A DNA stretch of 64,000 nt from Desulfopila aestuarii DSM 18488 (GTDB lineage: Bacteria > Desulfobacterota > Desulfobulbia > Desulfobulbales > Desulfocapsaceae). Where the stretch lies: NCBI RefSeq assembly GCF_900143695.1, contig NZ_FRFE01000003.1, positions 62,001 through 126,000 of the forward strand, in the 5' to 3' direction. Within the stretch, counting starts at the first letter, position 1. Each line of letters starts with the position of its first letter. Below, one piece after another: positions 45,763 to 55,839 of this stretch. A model generated the notes under the pieces. It worked only from the letters and a program-made list of their open reading frames with translations, searched no databases and had not been told where the DNA came from. Position numbers and translations under genes: made by a program.

Positions 45763-46644
45763 CTACTCTATATTCTGAACCTGCTCCCGCATCTTCTCCA
45801 GCTCGCTTTTCAAATCGACCGTCAGGTGGGCGATACCGGCGTCGTTGATTTTCGAGGCCATGGTGTTGACCTCGCGGAGAAACTCCTGGATAAGGAAATC
45901 AAGTTTTCGTCCCACCGCCGCTTCTTCATGAAGGAAATTTTCAAACTGCTGGATATGACTGCGCAGCCGGACAATTTCTTCGGTCACGTCAGTCTTATCG
46001 GCAAGGATCGCCACCTCCTGCGCCAACCGCTGAGGATCGATCTCCACGTTGCCGAGAAGCTTCTCCAGCCGTTCCTGCAAATGTTTCTCCCGCTGTTGCA
46101 GCAGCTCAGGAATCGATTTCTCGATCATCGCCACGGTATCGCGAAACCCAATGAGCCGGGTGGTCAAATCGTCAACCAGAGCAGCGCCTTCCTGTCTGCG
46201 CATGAGATCGCAACCAGCCAGGGCTGCATCAAGCGCCTTCTCCACATACGGCCAAATGGCTTCGATATCTTCCTCTTCCTGTTCCCGCACCAGTACATCG
46301 GGATACGAAGCAAGCTGGGCAAGCGAGACCGTATTCTCGAGTTTGAAGGAGTCGGCAATTTGGCCCAGGGCCTGACGATAGTTTTCCGCAAGCCCGAGGT
46401 TCACCTTGACATGCAGCAGATCGGAGAAATCACCACTGACAGAGAGTGCCAGATCCACCCGGCCCCGCTGATGAAACTCAGAGACTTTTTTTCGGATCGG
46501 TTCTTCCAGAATCATATAGCCTTTCGGCAATTTGGATTTCAAATCGAGGAATCGGTTGTTAACACACCTCAACTCGACCGTCCAGAGTCGCCCGGACTTC
46601 TCCGCTTCTCCCCGGCCAAAACCAGTCATGCTTCGTACAGCCAT
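45763..46644 (-). CDS. yicC: YicC-family endoribonuclease
   Basis: 293 residues. The opening MTGFGRGEAEKSGRLWTVELRCVNNRFLD and the C-terminal part (EVAILADKTDVTEEIVRLRSHI, GRKLDFLIQEFLREVNTMASKI) are conserved in the YicC family, members of which are RNases. It leads the yicC-remA-gmk-rlmB gene order widely conserved in bacteria. Confidence 0.94.
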   Translation of the reverse strand: MAVRSMTGFGRGEAEKSGRLWTVELRCVNNRFLDLKSKLPKGYMILEEPIRKKVSEFHQRGRVDLALSVSGDFSDLLHVKVNLGLAENYRQALGQIADSFKLENTVSLAQLASYPDVLVREQEEEDIEAIWPYVEKALDAALAGCDLMRRQEGAALVDDLTTRLIGFRDTVAMIEKSIPELLQQREKHLQERLEKLLGNVEIDPQRLAQEVAILADKTDVTEEIVRLRSHIQQFENFLHEEAAVGRKLDFLIQEFLREVNTMASKINDAGIAHLTVDLKSELEKMREQVQNIE

Positions 46645-46773
46645 ACATATCCCTCTTGCAGTGGCAATGATGAGTTTGCCAACAGACGCATCACAATGAT
46701 ATCAAAGTGATTGCATGAAACACACCTGAACTGAATAGACTTGCGGCCCAATAGCCGCAATTACAGGAGCGCT

Positions 46774-46811
46774 GAAATAATAAAACGATGCAGAGAGCCA
46801 TGCTCCCTGCA
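46774..46811 (-). terminator. Rho-independent terminator of skp-like gene
   Basis: On the minus strand TGCAGGGAGC and GCTCTCTGCA pair (one G-U) across ATG, then TCGTTTTATTATTT follows. It stops transcription from the skp/pal unit. Confidence 0.75.
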
Positions 46812-46860
46812 CCGTTTCACAGATCACCGGCACAACACCGGTAAACATCTGAGTACTTCT

Positions 46861-47391
46861 TTACTTCTTGGCCATGGCAGCGTTGAGCTCCTTGACTATG
46901 GCTTCGCTGACATCAATGGCCTTGTCAAAATAAATCACGCCGCCTTTGATATCAAATATTGCCGTATAGCCTTTCTTTTTGCCATAATCCGTTACAACGC
47001 CCTCAAGGGCCTTGAGGATTGGCTGGAGTTCTTTTTCCTGAAGCTGCTTGAGTTCAAAGTTGGCATCTTCTGTCTTGGTCTGCAGTTCCCGACGAAGTTT
47101 CTGAAGCTCACGAGCCTTCTCAGTCTTCTTCTCTTCGCTCCAGGCAGAGCTCTTCTTCTCGATCTCTTTCTGGAGGGCAACAAGAGCATCCTGCTCGCCT
47201 TTGAATTTGCCCTGAAGGTCCTTCATTCTGGCCTCGAATCTTACCTTGGCCTGCTTGCCACTATCACACTGGGTAATGATACGCTGGACATTCATCACCG
47301 CAATTTTTGTTTCAGCAAGAACTTGACCTGCCCCGAGGACACAAAGTGCACTCAACAGGGTTACAGCAAACAACCACTTTTTCACAATCAT
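46861..47391 (-). CDS. Skp/OmpH-family periplasmic chaperone
   Basis: 176 residues from ATG at 47391, preceded by GAGAAGG. A signal peptide (hydrophobic ~6-24, ending LAE) is followed by KIAVMNVQRIITQCDSG, the Skp opening, and a long coiled coil (~45-130) rich in Glu/Lys/Gln. It escorts outer-membrane proteins through the periplasm. An upstream in-frame start adds 13 residues with no signal role. It follows pal on the same strand. Confidence 0.88.
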   Translation of the reverse strand: MIVKKWLFAVTLLSALCVLGAGQVLAETKIAVMNVQRIITQCDSGKQAKVRFEARMKDLQGKFKGEQDALVALQKEIEKKSSAWSEEKKTEKARELQKLRRELQTKTEDANFELKQLQEKELQPILKALEGVVTDYGKKKGYTAIFDIKGGVIYFDKAIDVSEAIVKELNAAMAKK

Positions 47392-47454
47392 GACCTTCTC
47401 CGCTTGCGCCGGTTTGCGACCCTTCCGCAAACCGGCTGATTATCCTGGCGAGCC

Positions 47455-47943
47455 TTATTCGATCACAAAGTCATCACGACGATTCTGAGCCCAGGAGAGC
47501 TCATCGTGGCCATGGAGAAGAATTCGCTCTTCGCCATAGCTGACGGTGCTCATTCTGCTCTCAGCAACACCAAGGTTCATAAGGTACTTCTTTGCGGCAA
47601 GAGCACGTCTCTCGCCAAGTGCCATATTGTATTCGTTGGTTCCGCGAGGATCGCAGTTACCTTCGATACGAATGTTCACATCCTGTTTTTTGTTCAGGAA
47701 GTCAGCATTTACTTGAATGCGGGACTCCTGATCGGATTTGATGTCCGAAGCATCAAACTCGAAATAGACCGGCAGCATAGGTGCTGAGGTCCGTCCTTCA
47801 CTGATACCGGTGGAATTGGAGTCCAGCGACTCCTCACCAGCTTTCATTTCGGCGTCTGTTGCTTTCTTCGTTCCACAACCAGACAAGGTAAGCAGTGAAA
47901 CACACACTAACGCGGGCAATGCAACCCGTACATTCCTCCACAT
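47455..47943 (-). CDS. pal: Peptidoglycan-associated lipoprotein (OmpA-like)
   Basis: 162 residues. Lipobox LSGC gives Cys23 as the lipidated residue. The OmpA-like domain (~57-160) has VYFEFDASDIKSD, IEGNCDPRGTNEYNMALGERRA and the C-terminal NRRDDFVI with the peptidoglycan-binding Arg. It tethers the outer membrane to peptidoglycan. No tolB is adjacent; skp follows. Confidence 0.93.
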   Translation of the reverse strand: MWRNVRVALPALVCVSLLTLSGCGTKKATDAEMKAGEESLDSNSTGISEGRTSAPMLPVYFEFDASDIKSDQESRIQVNADFLNKKQDVNIRIEGNCDPRGTNEYNMALGERRALAAKKYLMNLGVAESRMSTVSYGEERILLHGHDELSWAQNRRDDFVIE

Positions 47944-48255
47944 GACAAGAACCTCCTAGAAATTCTCTAAAATGAATTTTACTACGACAGACACCTGGGA
48001 TAAGTTTCAAGGGATGATTATAGAATTTTTCATCCACTTTTCTTCCTAGGCTATATATAGATGAAAACCCACAAATTCAACAATTTTTTTTCGTTGGCGC
48101 ATGATTTCCTGCAGAATAACTCCAGATACTCTTATCCTGGCCTACAAGTTTTAGCATAAATTATTACTGTCCGTTAAGTGAATAGCTGGTACACTATTGC
48201 TATACGGCAACATAGTACCGACAGGTGCACTTTAACACATTTTTTAGTTAGGACA
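47944..48255. other. Divergent promoter region of pal and the glucan phosphorylase gene
   Basis: No ORF is supported. A strong CTAGGAGG (minus-strand) Shine-Dalgarno for pal lies at the left end; TTAGGACA precedes the phosphorylase start. The middle is AT-rich. Confidence 0.4.
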
Positions 48256-50445
48256 ATGACTACCTCAGCTTCAATTTTCTACGATAGTTTGCTGGCAAGT
48301 TGGGAGTTCGGAGATGTATTTGGCATCTCACAGGAAGTGTTCGATCACGTCTGGGCCAAGCTCTCTGCCAAAGACGGCAACTCGGTCGCCTACATTTCCA
48401 TGGAAATCGGCGCCGACCCCGATGTCTACAATCCTGTAAAAGACAGGCTATTACTCGCTCCCCAGGCTGGATTGGTGTCAGAAAAATATCGGTATTACCT
48501 TAATAAATATTTTAACGGTTACCAGAAAATACCGAATTACAGCGGCGGGTTAGGTATTCTCGCCGGGGATACCCTGAAGAGCTACGCAGATTGCCGACTG
48601 CCGGTTGTGGCGGTCAGCCTGCTCTACCGAGGCGGATATTTTTCCCAGGTTGTCGACTCTCAGCTGGGCCAACTTTCCCAGAAAGTTGTCTGGCCGCCGG
48701 AAAAAACCCCCTGCCTCTTCAAACTTTGCGACCCCAACCAGCCAGACCAGCCGCTGGTTATCGAAGTTCCGTTTTTCACCCGAAATAACACTGAGCTGTA
48801 TATCACCGCGCAGGTTTGGATAAAACTCGAGGTAAATCATACTCTCGACTATTTTGTCCCGGAGATCCTGCTCGACTTTGCCGTCCCAGACGCACCCGAG
48901 ATTATCCGCTCAGCCGCTACGCAACTCTACAATTCAGAGTCGTCCATCACCAAGGCCATCCAGAGACGTATGCTCGGCATCGGCATCCTCCCCGCCTTAC
49001 GGGCACTGGGCATCACCTCCAGGACCTTTCATCTCAATGAGCAGCACGGGGTGGTGCTCGCTATGCAGCTCATTGCCGAAGAATTGCATACGACCATGAT
49101 TGAGGAACGGACAACCTCCCATAACATCGATCAGATCATGACTGCCGCCGCCCGGGTGGCAGACAACCTCGTCTACACCATCCACACTCCCGTGAAAGCG
49201 GGACACGACCGATTCAACAAAATACTTTATCGGGAGATCTGCAGTACCACCTGCCAGCATGTCCTCGATATCCTTGCCCAGGACGAAGAGCACCCGGACG
49301 AATACAATTTCACCAACATGGCCATGCGGGTGAATCGCTCCGCCAACAGCGTCAGCCGTCTGCACCGCGATGTCACCCATAAACAGTTTCCTCAATTTGC
49401 CGAGAAGATTTCCGCCATCACCAACGGCGTTCATCATCTCACCTGGATCAGCGACGAACGGGCCGCAGTCTTCGATTCATTCCCACTGCTGGACAACTGG
49501 CGCAGCAATCCCGGAGTTTTTGCCAACTGTACGACCCTCATTAACGATTATGATTTTCGTGCCAGTCTGCAGAACGCCTGGCAGCACGATACCGGGACTC
49601 TTATTGACTATGTCAACGAGATGCTCCATCAACACCGGCAACAGATGACTGAAACCTGGATCAACCCACCCAACTATTTTTCCACCATTTTTGACGGCAG
49701 CACGATTATCCGCCCAGATGTGTTCACCATCGGGTTTGCCCGGCGCTTCTCCACCTATAAGCGGGCTGATCTCATTTTCTACGACATGGATATGCTCTGC
49801 CGGATTATCTTGGAATGTGGCAAGCCGATCAATTTCATTTTTGCCGGTAAAGCACATCCTGCCGATGAACCTGGAAAAATAGTGTTGAAAGAACTTCTCG
49901 GTCGCCAGGAGGAGCTCTACAAAAAGTCAAACGGTCTCGCCAGCCTGATCTTCATTCCCGGTTACGACATGGCCATTGCCAAGATGCTGGTCGCAGGGGT
50001 TCACGCCTGGCTGAATTGCCCGAAACGGCCGCTTGAGGCCTCGGGAACCAGCGGCATGAAAGCCGCCATGAACGGCGTGCCCAATCTCTCCATCATGGAT
50101 GGCTGGTGGGTCGAAGGGTATCACGACGGCTCTACCGGGTGGAAGTTCGGCCATGAAGGGCCCATCGACACCGCAAGCCTCAGCGAGTCCCGGGAGGAGC
50201 TGCTCTATTTCGAGGACTCGAGCTCGTTTTACATGCTCTTGCCCAAGGTCCTTGATGAATTTTACAACACGGAAAATTCCGACGCCTTTTTGAACAGAAG
50301 CATCAACAACCTCCGTCTCAATATACCTGTTTTTAATACTCATCGGATGGCCGCCGAGTATCTGGCCCGCTATCAGCTGGAGCTGCCGGAGGCACAAATG
50401 GCTGAGATGGCCGGCTATGCAAAACTTTATAGTAGTGATAAATAG
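48256..50445 (+). CDS. Alpha-glucan (glycogen) phosphorylase
   Basis: 729 residues from ATG at 48256. Phosphorolyses alpha-1,4-glucans to glucose-1-phosphate. Of the short bacterial type: VAYISMEIGADP, IPNYSGGLGILAGD, TFHLNEQHG, VFTIGFARRFSTYKRA, and the PLP-lysine motif EASGTSGMKAAMNG near residue 595. The conventional GTG at 48178 would add 26 residues; AGGA before 48256 supports the shorter start. Glycogen synthesis genes are not in the window. Confidence 0.92.
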   Translation: MTTSASIFYDSLLASWEFGDVFGISQEVFDHVWAKLSAKDGNSVAYISMEIGADPDVYNPVKDRLLLAPQAGLVSEKYRYYLNKYFNGYQKIPNYSGGLGILAGDTLKSYADCRLPVVAVSLLYRGGYFSQVVDSQLGQLSQKVVWPPEKTPCLFKLCDPNQPDQPLVIEVPFFTRNNTELYITAQVWIKLEVNHTLDYFVPEILLDFAVPDAPEIIRSAATQLYNSESSITKAIQRRMLGIGILPALRALGITSRTFHLNEQHGVVLAMQLIAEELHTTMIEERTTSHNIDQIMTAAARVADNLVYTIHTPVKAGHDRFNKILYREICSTTCQHVLDILAQDEEHPDEYNFTNMAMRVNRSANSVSRLHRDVTHKQFPQFAEKISAITNGVHHLTWISDERAAVFDSFPLLDNWRSNPGVFANCTTLINDYDFRASLQNAWQHDTGTLIDYVNEMLHQHRQQMTETWINPPNYFSTIFDGSTIIRPDVFTIGFARRFSTYKRADLIFYDMDMLCRIILECGKPINFIFAGKAHPADEPGKIVLKELLGRQEELYKKSNGLASLIFIPGYDMAIAKMLVAGVHAWLNCPKRPLEASGTSGMKAAMNGVPNLSIMDGWWVEGYHDGSTGWKFGHEGPIDTASLSESREELLYFEDSSSFYMLLPKVLDEFYNTENSDAFLNRSINNLRLNIPVFNTHRMAAEYLARYQLELPEAQMAEMAGYAKLYSSDK

Positions 50446-50539
50446 CTTTTCAGTTTATAAAGCGTGGTTAATTTAAACGTGTAGGAACATCATTCAACGA
50501 TATTACCCGCCCAGCGGGAAGATCTTCCGGGAGACCTTT

Positions 50540-50965
50540 ATGGCAAAAGTAAGTATCAGCGCGAGCCGATCGACCGACAAAACCATCCGTGCCATCGACC
50601 GCAAACGCGAGCGGGAACGACGGACCATGTTCCGCACGGCCAAAGACCATGCCGAGCCTCTCGCCGCAAAACTCGTCCAGCGCCTGATTGACATGGAAAT
50701 CATCGAAATCTCTTCAGTGACCAGTATCAGAAAATCTATCGAAGACCAGCTTCATAAGCTGGCCATGATGGAAGATTTCGATCTGCAAATGAAGATCGCA
50801 CCGGTTCGGACCCTTGTTCAGGACCCGAATATCGTCAGTCTCTACCTGACCCAGTATGTGGTTGAAGACCTTGTTGACCATCCGGATGTGCTCGATGTGT
50901 TTGGTGATGATCTCGATGTGTATCGAGCCATTGATTCTGTCCTCAGGGTATTGAGACAACAGTGA
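50540..50965 (+). CDS. Conserved hypothetical protein coupled to a radical SAM gene
   Basis: 141 residues, not recognised. Highly charged N-terminus (TIRAIDRKRERERRTMFR), then all-helix middle and an acidic region (VVEDLVDHPDVLDVFGDDLDVYRAID). No signal peptide, membrane helix or Cys. Its stop overlaps the GTG of the radical SAM gene by GTGA, so the products probably act together. Confidence 0.6.
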   Translation: MAKVSISASRSTDKTIRAIDRKRERERRTMFRTAKDHAEPLAAKLVQRLIDMEIIEISSVTSIRKSIEDQLHKLAMMEDFDLQMKIAPVRTLVQDPNIVSLYLTQYVVEDLVDHPDVLDVFGDDLDVYRAIDSVLRVLRQQ

Positions 50966-52275
50966 TTCATCCCCGCCAGGTTCCGTCCCTGGTCATTGCC
51001 GATGACCAGGGAAATATCACCGATTTTCCGGAACTGCAGATGACCGGCATGGCCGCCGGCAACTTCAGTCGTCCCAATCTTGACGATTTGATCCCTCTCC
51101 CCGAGGGAAGTGAGTTATTTGCACTCCCCATGCGTCTGCCCGTAGGCTGCGATCCGGAGACCGGCGAACCACTGCTTGTCGAAGAAAACCCCTTTGAACC
51201 CGGACGTTCAGTCCAAGCAGTAGCTGCATTTATGGCCCCGGCCCACACTGCCATCTTCAGCAGTGCTTACCAAAGCCTACCCAACGCGCCCACCCTGCCG
51301 CTCTTTGCCTATACTGCCGTCGGCTGGTACGACAACTGCTTCTGGGTTCCTGCCTTTCGTAGCGACCAGGATGTCCGCCAGGACTGCAGTCAATATAGCC
51401 AGGCCAACGTTGCCAGAAAGACTAAGACAAAGTTGAAAACCGAACGGAACAACCGGCTCATCCAGCACCTCGGTAAATGCTGTCTCACCTATGGTTGCCC
51501 GGCGGCTCGAAATTATTTCCTCGATCGATGGGAGGCACCGCTACCCACTTCACCCCAATGTAACGCCAGATGCGTGGGCTGCATCTCCCTGCAGGAATCA
51601 GGCTGCTGCCCCTCCACTCAGGATCGCATTAACTTTGTGCCCACCCCAAAGGAAATCAGCGGTATGGCTATCCCCCATCTTGAGAAGGCTGAACGGGCCA
51701 TCGTCAGCTTCGGCCAGGGTTGTGAAGGGGAACCGCTGCTGCAGGCAGAGACCATTGAACAGGCCATACGCTTGATGCGGAAAGCAACCCAACGCGGCAC
51801 CATCAATCTTAACAGTAACGCCAGCCTGCCCAAAAGTGTGGCCAGACTTGCCGCCGCCGGTCTTGACTCCATTCGGGTCAGCCTCAACTCAGTACAGGAA
51901 AAATACTATAACCGTTATTACCGCCCGAACGGTTACCGGTTCGAGGACGTAAAAGAGTCCATCAGGGTGATGAAACAGGCCGGCAAGTTTGTCTCGCTCA
52001 ATTATTTCATCCTTCCCGGCTTTACCGACTCAACAGAAGAATTTGCAGAACTTTGCCGGTTTATCGAAGAGCTGAGCCCCGATTTTATTCAACTGCGCAA
52101 TCTCAACATGGATCCCGAGTGGTATCTGCGGACCCTGGAATTTCCAGACAAACAAAAAGCGCATGGCATGAAAAGGTGGTTCAACGAACTGCAGGACCAT
52201 TTTCCTGCACTTCGCTACGGATATTTCAACCCCTCTCTCGACCCTTCCTGCACCCCACCGCCAATGCTGCCGTAG
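50962..52275 (+). CDS. Radical SAM protein of unknown specificity
   Basis: 437 residues with a GTG start. A ~190-residue N-terminal domain of unknown fold precedes CNARCVGC (C200, C204, C207; CX3CX2C). Then FGQGCEGEPLLQ and INLNSNASLP form the SAM barrel, and IRVSLNSVQEKYYNRYYRP is a typical strand. Extra Cys lie at CCLTYGCP and SGCCPS, possible auxiliary clusters. The fixed coupling to the upstream 141-residue protein suggests a two-protein modification unit; the substrate is not known. Confidence 0.75.
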   Translation: MIHPRQVPSLVIADDQGNITDFPELQMTGMAAGNFSRPNLDDLIPLPEGSELFALPMRLPVGCDPETGEPLLVEENPFEPGRSVQAVAAFMAPAHTAIFSSAYQSLPNAPTLPLFAYTAVGWYDNCFWVPAFRSDQDVRQDCSQYSQANVARKTKTKLKTERNNRLIQHLGKCCLTYGCPAARNYFLDRWEAPLPTSPQCNARCVGCISLQESGCCPSTQDRINFVPTPKEISGMAIPHLEKAERAIVSFGQGCEGEPLLQAETIEQAIRLMRKATQRGTINLNSNASLPKSVARLAAAGLDSIRVSLNSVQEKYYNRYYRPNGYRFEDVKESIRVMKQAGKFVSLNYFILPGFTDSTEEFAELCRFIEELSPDFIQLRNLNMDPEWYLRTLEFPDKQKAHGMKRWFNELQDHFPALRYGYFNPSLDPSCTPPPMLP

Positions 52276-52315
52276 TGAGGCCGCTGGCTGATAATGACCA
52301 CATACACCACAATTA

Positions 52316-52376
52316 TCTGCAGATATGCAGATTTCCGTTGTATATTTTCCAGACTGAGATAATATACCAGATAATA
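52316..52376 (+). promoter_or_regulatory. Candidate operator region of fur/perR-like gene
   Basis: Between the radical SAM stop and the regulator start lie the palindrome ATCTGCAGAT (52316-52325) and two GATAAT repeats (GATAATATACCAGATAAT, 52358-52375). GATAAT units build Fur/PerR-type sites, so autoregulation is plausible. Confidence 0.35.
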
Positions 52377-52404
52377 AAATTTCCTACAGACAGGGGCTAA
52401 TATC

Positions 52405-52821
52405 ATGGAAAATATGATGGAATCATTACCAAACATGCGATTGACCACCCAACGGCAGATCATCCTTGAGGAACTCGGGAAAGTAACATGCCATCCGACC
52501 GCTAATGAAGTCTACGATATGGTACGTAAACGGCTGCCGCGAATCGGGTTGGGCACTGTCTACCGCAATCTGGAGCTCCTTGCGGATAGCGGTGTCATCC
52601 TCAAGCTTGAAGTTGGTGGAACCCAAAAACGTTTCGATGCCACCGTCGACCCGCATTACCATATCCGTTGCTCCGCCTGCGGCAAGGTGGATGACATCGA
52701 CATCCCGTTGCAGGAACACATCAATCAGGCAGCTACTGCTGCCAGCAGCTACAAGGTACTCGGTCACCACATCGAATTCTCCGGTTTTTGCCACAGCTGT
52801 CTTGCCAAAAAACCTGACTGA
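52405..52821 (+). CDS. Fur-family transcriptional regulator (PerR-like)
   Basis: 138 residues. Winged helix (LTTQRQIILEELGKVTCHPTANEVY, IGLGTVYRNLELLADSG), then the metal-sensing part: HYHIRCSACGKVDDID and a CHSC zinc pair at the end. The HxHxxCxxC arrangement is typical of PerR/Fur. It would sense iron or peroxide. The start chosen is the first Met; the second at residue 4 or 11 is also possible. A strong terminator follows. Confidence 0.9.
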   Translation: MENMMESLPNMRLTTQRQIILEELGKVTCHPTANEVYDMVRKRLPRIGLGTVYRNLELLADSGVILKLEVGGTQKRFDATVDPHYHIRCSACGKVDDIDIPLQEHINQAATAASSYKVLGHHIEFSGFCHSCLAKKPD

Positions 52822-52848
52822 TCCAGCATCATCTTTGCGTCTCGAACC

Positions 52849-52892
52849 AAAAAAGGGGTCACTGCCGTATCCGGCAGTGACCCCTTTTTTTC
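52849..52892. terminator. Bidirectional terminator between fur-like gene and tyrS
   Basis: GGGGTCACTGCCG (52855-52867) pairs perfectly with CGGCAGTGACCCC (52872-52884) over TATC; A-rich before and T-rich after, so it works on both strands for the convergent genes. Confidence 0.93.
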
Positions 52893-52925
52893 TTTTCTTG
52901 CGCCCAGAGGAGCATGAAGCACTTT

Positions 52926-54140
52926 TCAGTTGAACTTCACCCGGCAAAATCGTCGTTTCCCAACCTTGATCAGCAGCTCACCTTTCGGCTCAACCGTGCC
53001 GTTCAGATCGGTAATCTTTTCCCCGTCAATACTGACAGCATTCTGCTTGATCATCCTACGGCCATCTGAGGTGGAACTCACCAGATCGGCATCCATAAGC
53101 AGCTGTGGAATCCACACCGGTTCGCTTGCTGTGAAGGCAACTTCTGGGATATCATCTGGCAGTCCGCCTTTACGAAAGACTTCCTCAAAATTCTCCTCTG
53201 CCGCCACTGCCGCATCAGCACCATGGAATCGCGCCGTCAGTTCACGGGCAAGTTGTTTTTTCACTTCCTTGGGATGCAGTTCACCACTTTCAATTCCCGC
53301 TTTCAACGCCGCAATCTCGCTATTGGTCAGATCGCTTAGCAGCTCAAAGTAACGGAACATCAATTCATCGGAGATGGAAAGGACTTTGCCGTAAATATCG
53401 TTTGCCGGCTCGGTAATGCCGATATAGTTGCCAAGTGACTTGCTCATTTTGTTGACGCCGTCCAAACCTTCGAGCAACGGCATAGTCAACACCACCTGCG
53501 GCTCCTGACCTCGTGAACGCTGAAGGTCACGGCCCATCAAAACGTTGAAGAGCTGATCGGTACCACCCAATTCGACATCAGCTTCCATAGCCACGGAATC
53601 GTAGCCCTGAATCAACGGGTACATGAACTCATGGATAGAAATAGGCTTGCCGTTGTCAAAGCGGGTGCGGAAATCCTCTCGCTCAAGCATCCGGGCCACG
53701 GTGAGCTGGGAGGCGAGCCTGATCATGTCATACGAGGTCAATTGGCCAAGCCAGGTGGAGTTGAAAACGACTCTGGTCTTCTCTGGATCAAGGATGCGGA
53801 AAACCTGATCTTTGTAGCTTTCGGCATTGCGAGCTACATCTTCAGGAGTCAAGGCTTTTCTCGTCTCTGATTTACCGGTTGGGTCACCGATCATACCGGT
53901 GAAATCGCCGATCAAAAAATAGACATCATGACCAAGATCCTGAAAATGCTTCAATTTCTGCAACAGCACAGTGTGGCCAAGATGCAGGTCCGGGGCTGTT
54001 GGGTCAAAACCTGCCTTGACCTTCAATGGCACTCCGGTTTCCGCAGATTTTTTTAACTTTTTAATCAACTCCTCGCGGGACACCAGATCCACCGCCCCGC
54101 GCTCAATCAACTCCAGCTGTTCCTCAATCGCAATCATCAT
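52926..54140 (-). CDS. tyrS: Tyrosyl-tRNA synthetase
   Basis: 404 residues. The class I HIGH motif appears as HLGHTV (~residue 53), the KMSKS loop is intact ([13 protein letters not shown]), and the C-terminal S4 RNA-binding domain is present (~340-404). It charges tRNA-Tyr. It lies 130 bases downstream of rny on the same strand, an arrangement seen in related bacteria. Confidence 0.96.
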   Translation of the reverse strand: MMIAIEEQLELIERGAVDLVSREELIKKLKKSAETGVPLKVKAGFDPTAPDLHLGHTVLLQKLKHFQDLGHDVYFLIGDFTGMIGDPTGKSETRKALTPEDVARNAESYKDQVFRILDPEKTRVVFNSTWLGQLTSYDMIRLASQLTVARMLEREDFRTRFDNGKPISIHEFMYPLIQGYDSVAMEADVELGGTDQLFNVLMGRDLQRSRGQEPQVVLTMPLLEGLDGVNKMSKSLGNYIGITEPANDIYGKVLSISDELMFRYFELLSDLTNSEIAALKAGIESGELHPKEVKKQLARELTARFHGADAAVAAEENFEEVFRKGGLPDDIPEVAFTASEPVWIPQLLMDADLVSSTSDGRRMIKQNAVSIDGEKITDLNGTVEPKGELLIKVGKRRFCRVKFN

Positions 54141-54273
54141 TCCTATCGCCTTGTCGTCTCTCTCGTTATTTGCCGTGCCTACTCTGTACGTGTTCCCTAG
54201 AGCTACCTAAGGCACCAATCCTGCTTCCCTTGATGAATGATCATGCAAGCTTCTTGGACGTAATGCACGTCTC

Positions 54274-55839
54274 TTACTTCGCGTATTCCACTGCCCGCGT
54301 TTCCCGGATAACGGTAACCCGTATCTGTCCTGGGTACGTTAACTTTTCTTCAACCGAACGGGCAATGTCCTGACTCATCAGAATTGCCGCCTCGTCACTG
54401 ATCTTATTGGCGTCAACAATGATGCGAAGATCACGACCAGCCTGAATTGCATAAGATTTGTCAACTCCCGGACAAGAGTTGGCAATGTTCTCAAGATCCT
54501 CAAGGCGCTTAACATAACTCTGAAGCATCTCTTTTCTCGCACCTGGTCGCGCACCGGACAGAGCATCGGCAGACTGAACCAGTACATCGAGCACGCTCTG
54601 GGGCGGCTGGTCCTCATGATGGGCGCCGATGGCATACACGATATCGTCAGCCTCGCCATATTTGCGGGCAAGGTCACGGCCGATAATAGCATGGGACCCT
54701 TCGACTTCATGGTCAACAGCCTTGCCGATATCATGGAGCAGTCCAGCTCTTTTGGCCATCTTGACATCAAGTCCCAGTTCGGAAGCCATGATGCCGCAAA
54801 GAAAAGCCACTTCAAGCGAATGCTGAAGAACATTCTGCCCATAGCTGGTCCGATAGCGCAATCGTCCCAGGAGTTTGATCAATTCCAGATGAACACCATG
54901 GGCACCCACGTCGAACGTAGCCTGCTCGCCGGCCTCACGAATCGTCACCTCAAGCTCGTTGGTCACCTTGTTGACCACTTCTTCGATACGGCCAGGATGA
55001 ATCCTGCCGTCACCTATCAACTGTAGAAGGGCCAGACGAGCCACTTCCCTGCGAACAGGGTTGAAGCCGGAGAGGATTACCGCCTCAGGGGTATCATCGA
55101 TTATGATATCGATGCCAGTAGCCGCTTCTATTGCCCGGATATTCCGGCCTTCACGGCCAATGATTCGCCCTTTCATTTCATCATTTGGCAGGGGTACCAT
55201 GGAAACCGTTTTGTCAGCCACATAGTCACCGGCATAACGGGAGATAGCGAGAGCGATAATATTTTTTGCCTTGCGGTCAGCCTCCATTTTCGCTTCATTC
55301 TCTATGCGGGCCAGCCGTTTAGCCGCTTCCATCCTGGCCTCACTCTCCATGGAATCCATCAGCATCTTTTTCGCTTCTTCCTGACTGATCCCGGCAATTC
55401 GCGCCATTTCATAACGCTGCTTGGCTAACAGGTCATCAACCTCTCTGTTTTTTTCCTCGATGCTGACTTCCTTATCTTTGAGCTTCTCTTCAGATTGCTG
55501 TAAATCCCGCGTCTTTTTCTCGAGGGTATCCCACTCTTTTTTCAGGTTTTCCCGCTTCTTCGCCAATTGCCGTTCTTCGTCTTTCAACTCCTCACGGTCA
55601 GCCTTCAACTCTTTTTCCAGAGCCTGCTTGACCTGATACACCTCTTCCTTACTCTGAAGTATGGCTTCCTTCTTTAATTGTTCAGCCTCAACGATGGCCG
55701 TCTCGATAATTTGCCGACTCTGGGCCTGGATATTGCGCTGATGCCCTTCAATAAACTGTTTCCGGAGCAAGTAACCGATAGCAGCTCCGAAACACAGCCC
55801 GAGAAAAAGAAACAGCGACGGATGATTCAATACGCTCAT
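54274..55839 (-). CDS. rny: Ribonuclease Y
   Basis: 521 residues. An N-terminal membrane helix (~7-25), a long coiled coil (~35-200), a KH domain with [21 protein letters not shown], and an HD domain ([18 protein letters not shown]). It is an endoribonuclease that starts mRNA decay at the membrane. It follows the zapA/6S region on the same strand. Confidence 0.96.
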   Translation of the reverse strand: MSVLNHPSLFLFLGLCFGAAIGYLLRKQFIEGHQRNIQAQSRQIIETAIVEAEQLKKEAILQSKEEVYQVKQALEKELKADREELKDEERQLAKKRENLKKEWDTLEKKTRDLQQSEEKLKDKEVSIEEKNREVDDLLAKQRYEMARIAGISQEEAKKMLMDSMESEARMEAAKRLARIENEAKMEADRKAKNIIALAISRYAGDYVADKTVSMVPLPNDEMKGRIIGREGRNIRAIEAATGIDIIIDDTPEAVILSGFNPVRREVARLALLQLIGDGRIHPGRIEEVVNKVTNELEVTIREAGEQATFDVGAHGVHLELIKLLGRLRYRTSYGQNVLQHSLEVAFLCGIMASELGLDVKMAKRAGLLHDIGKAVDHEVEGSHAIIGRDLARKYGEADDIVYAIGAHHEDQPPQSVLDVLVQSADALSGARPGARKEMLQSYVKRLEDLENIANSCPGVDKSYAIQAGRDLRIIVDANKISDEAAILMSQDIARSVEEKLTYPGQIRVTVIRETRAVEYAK

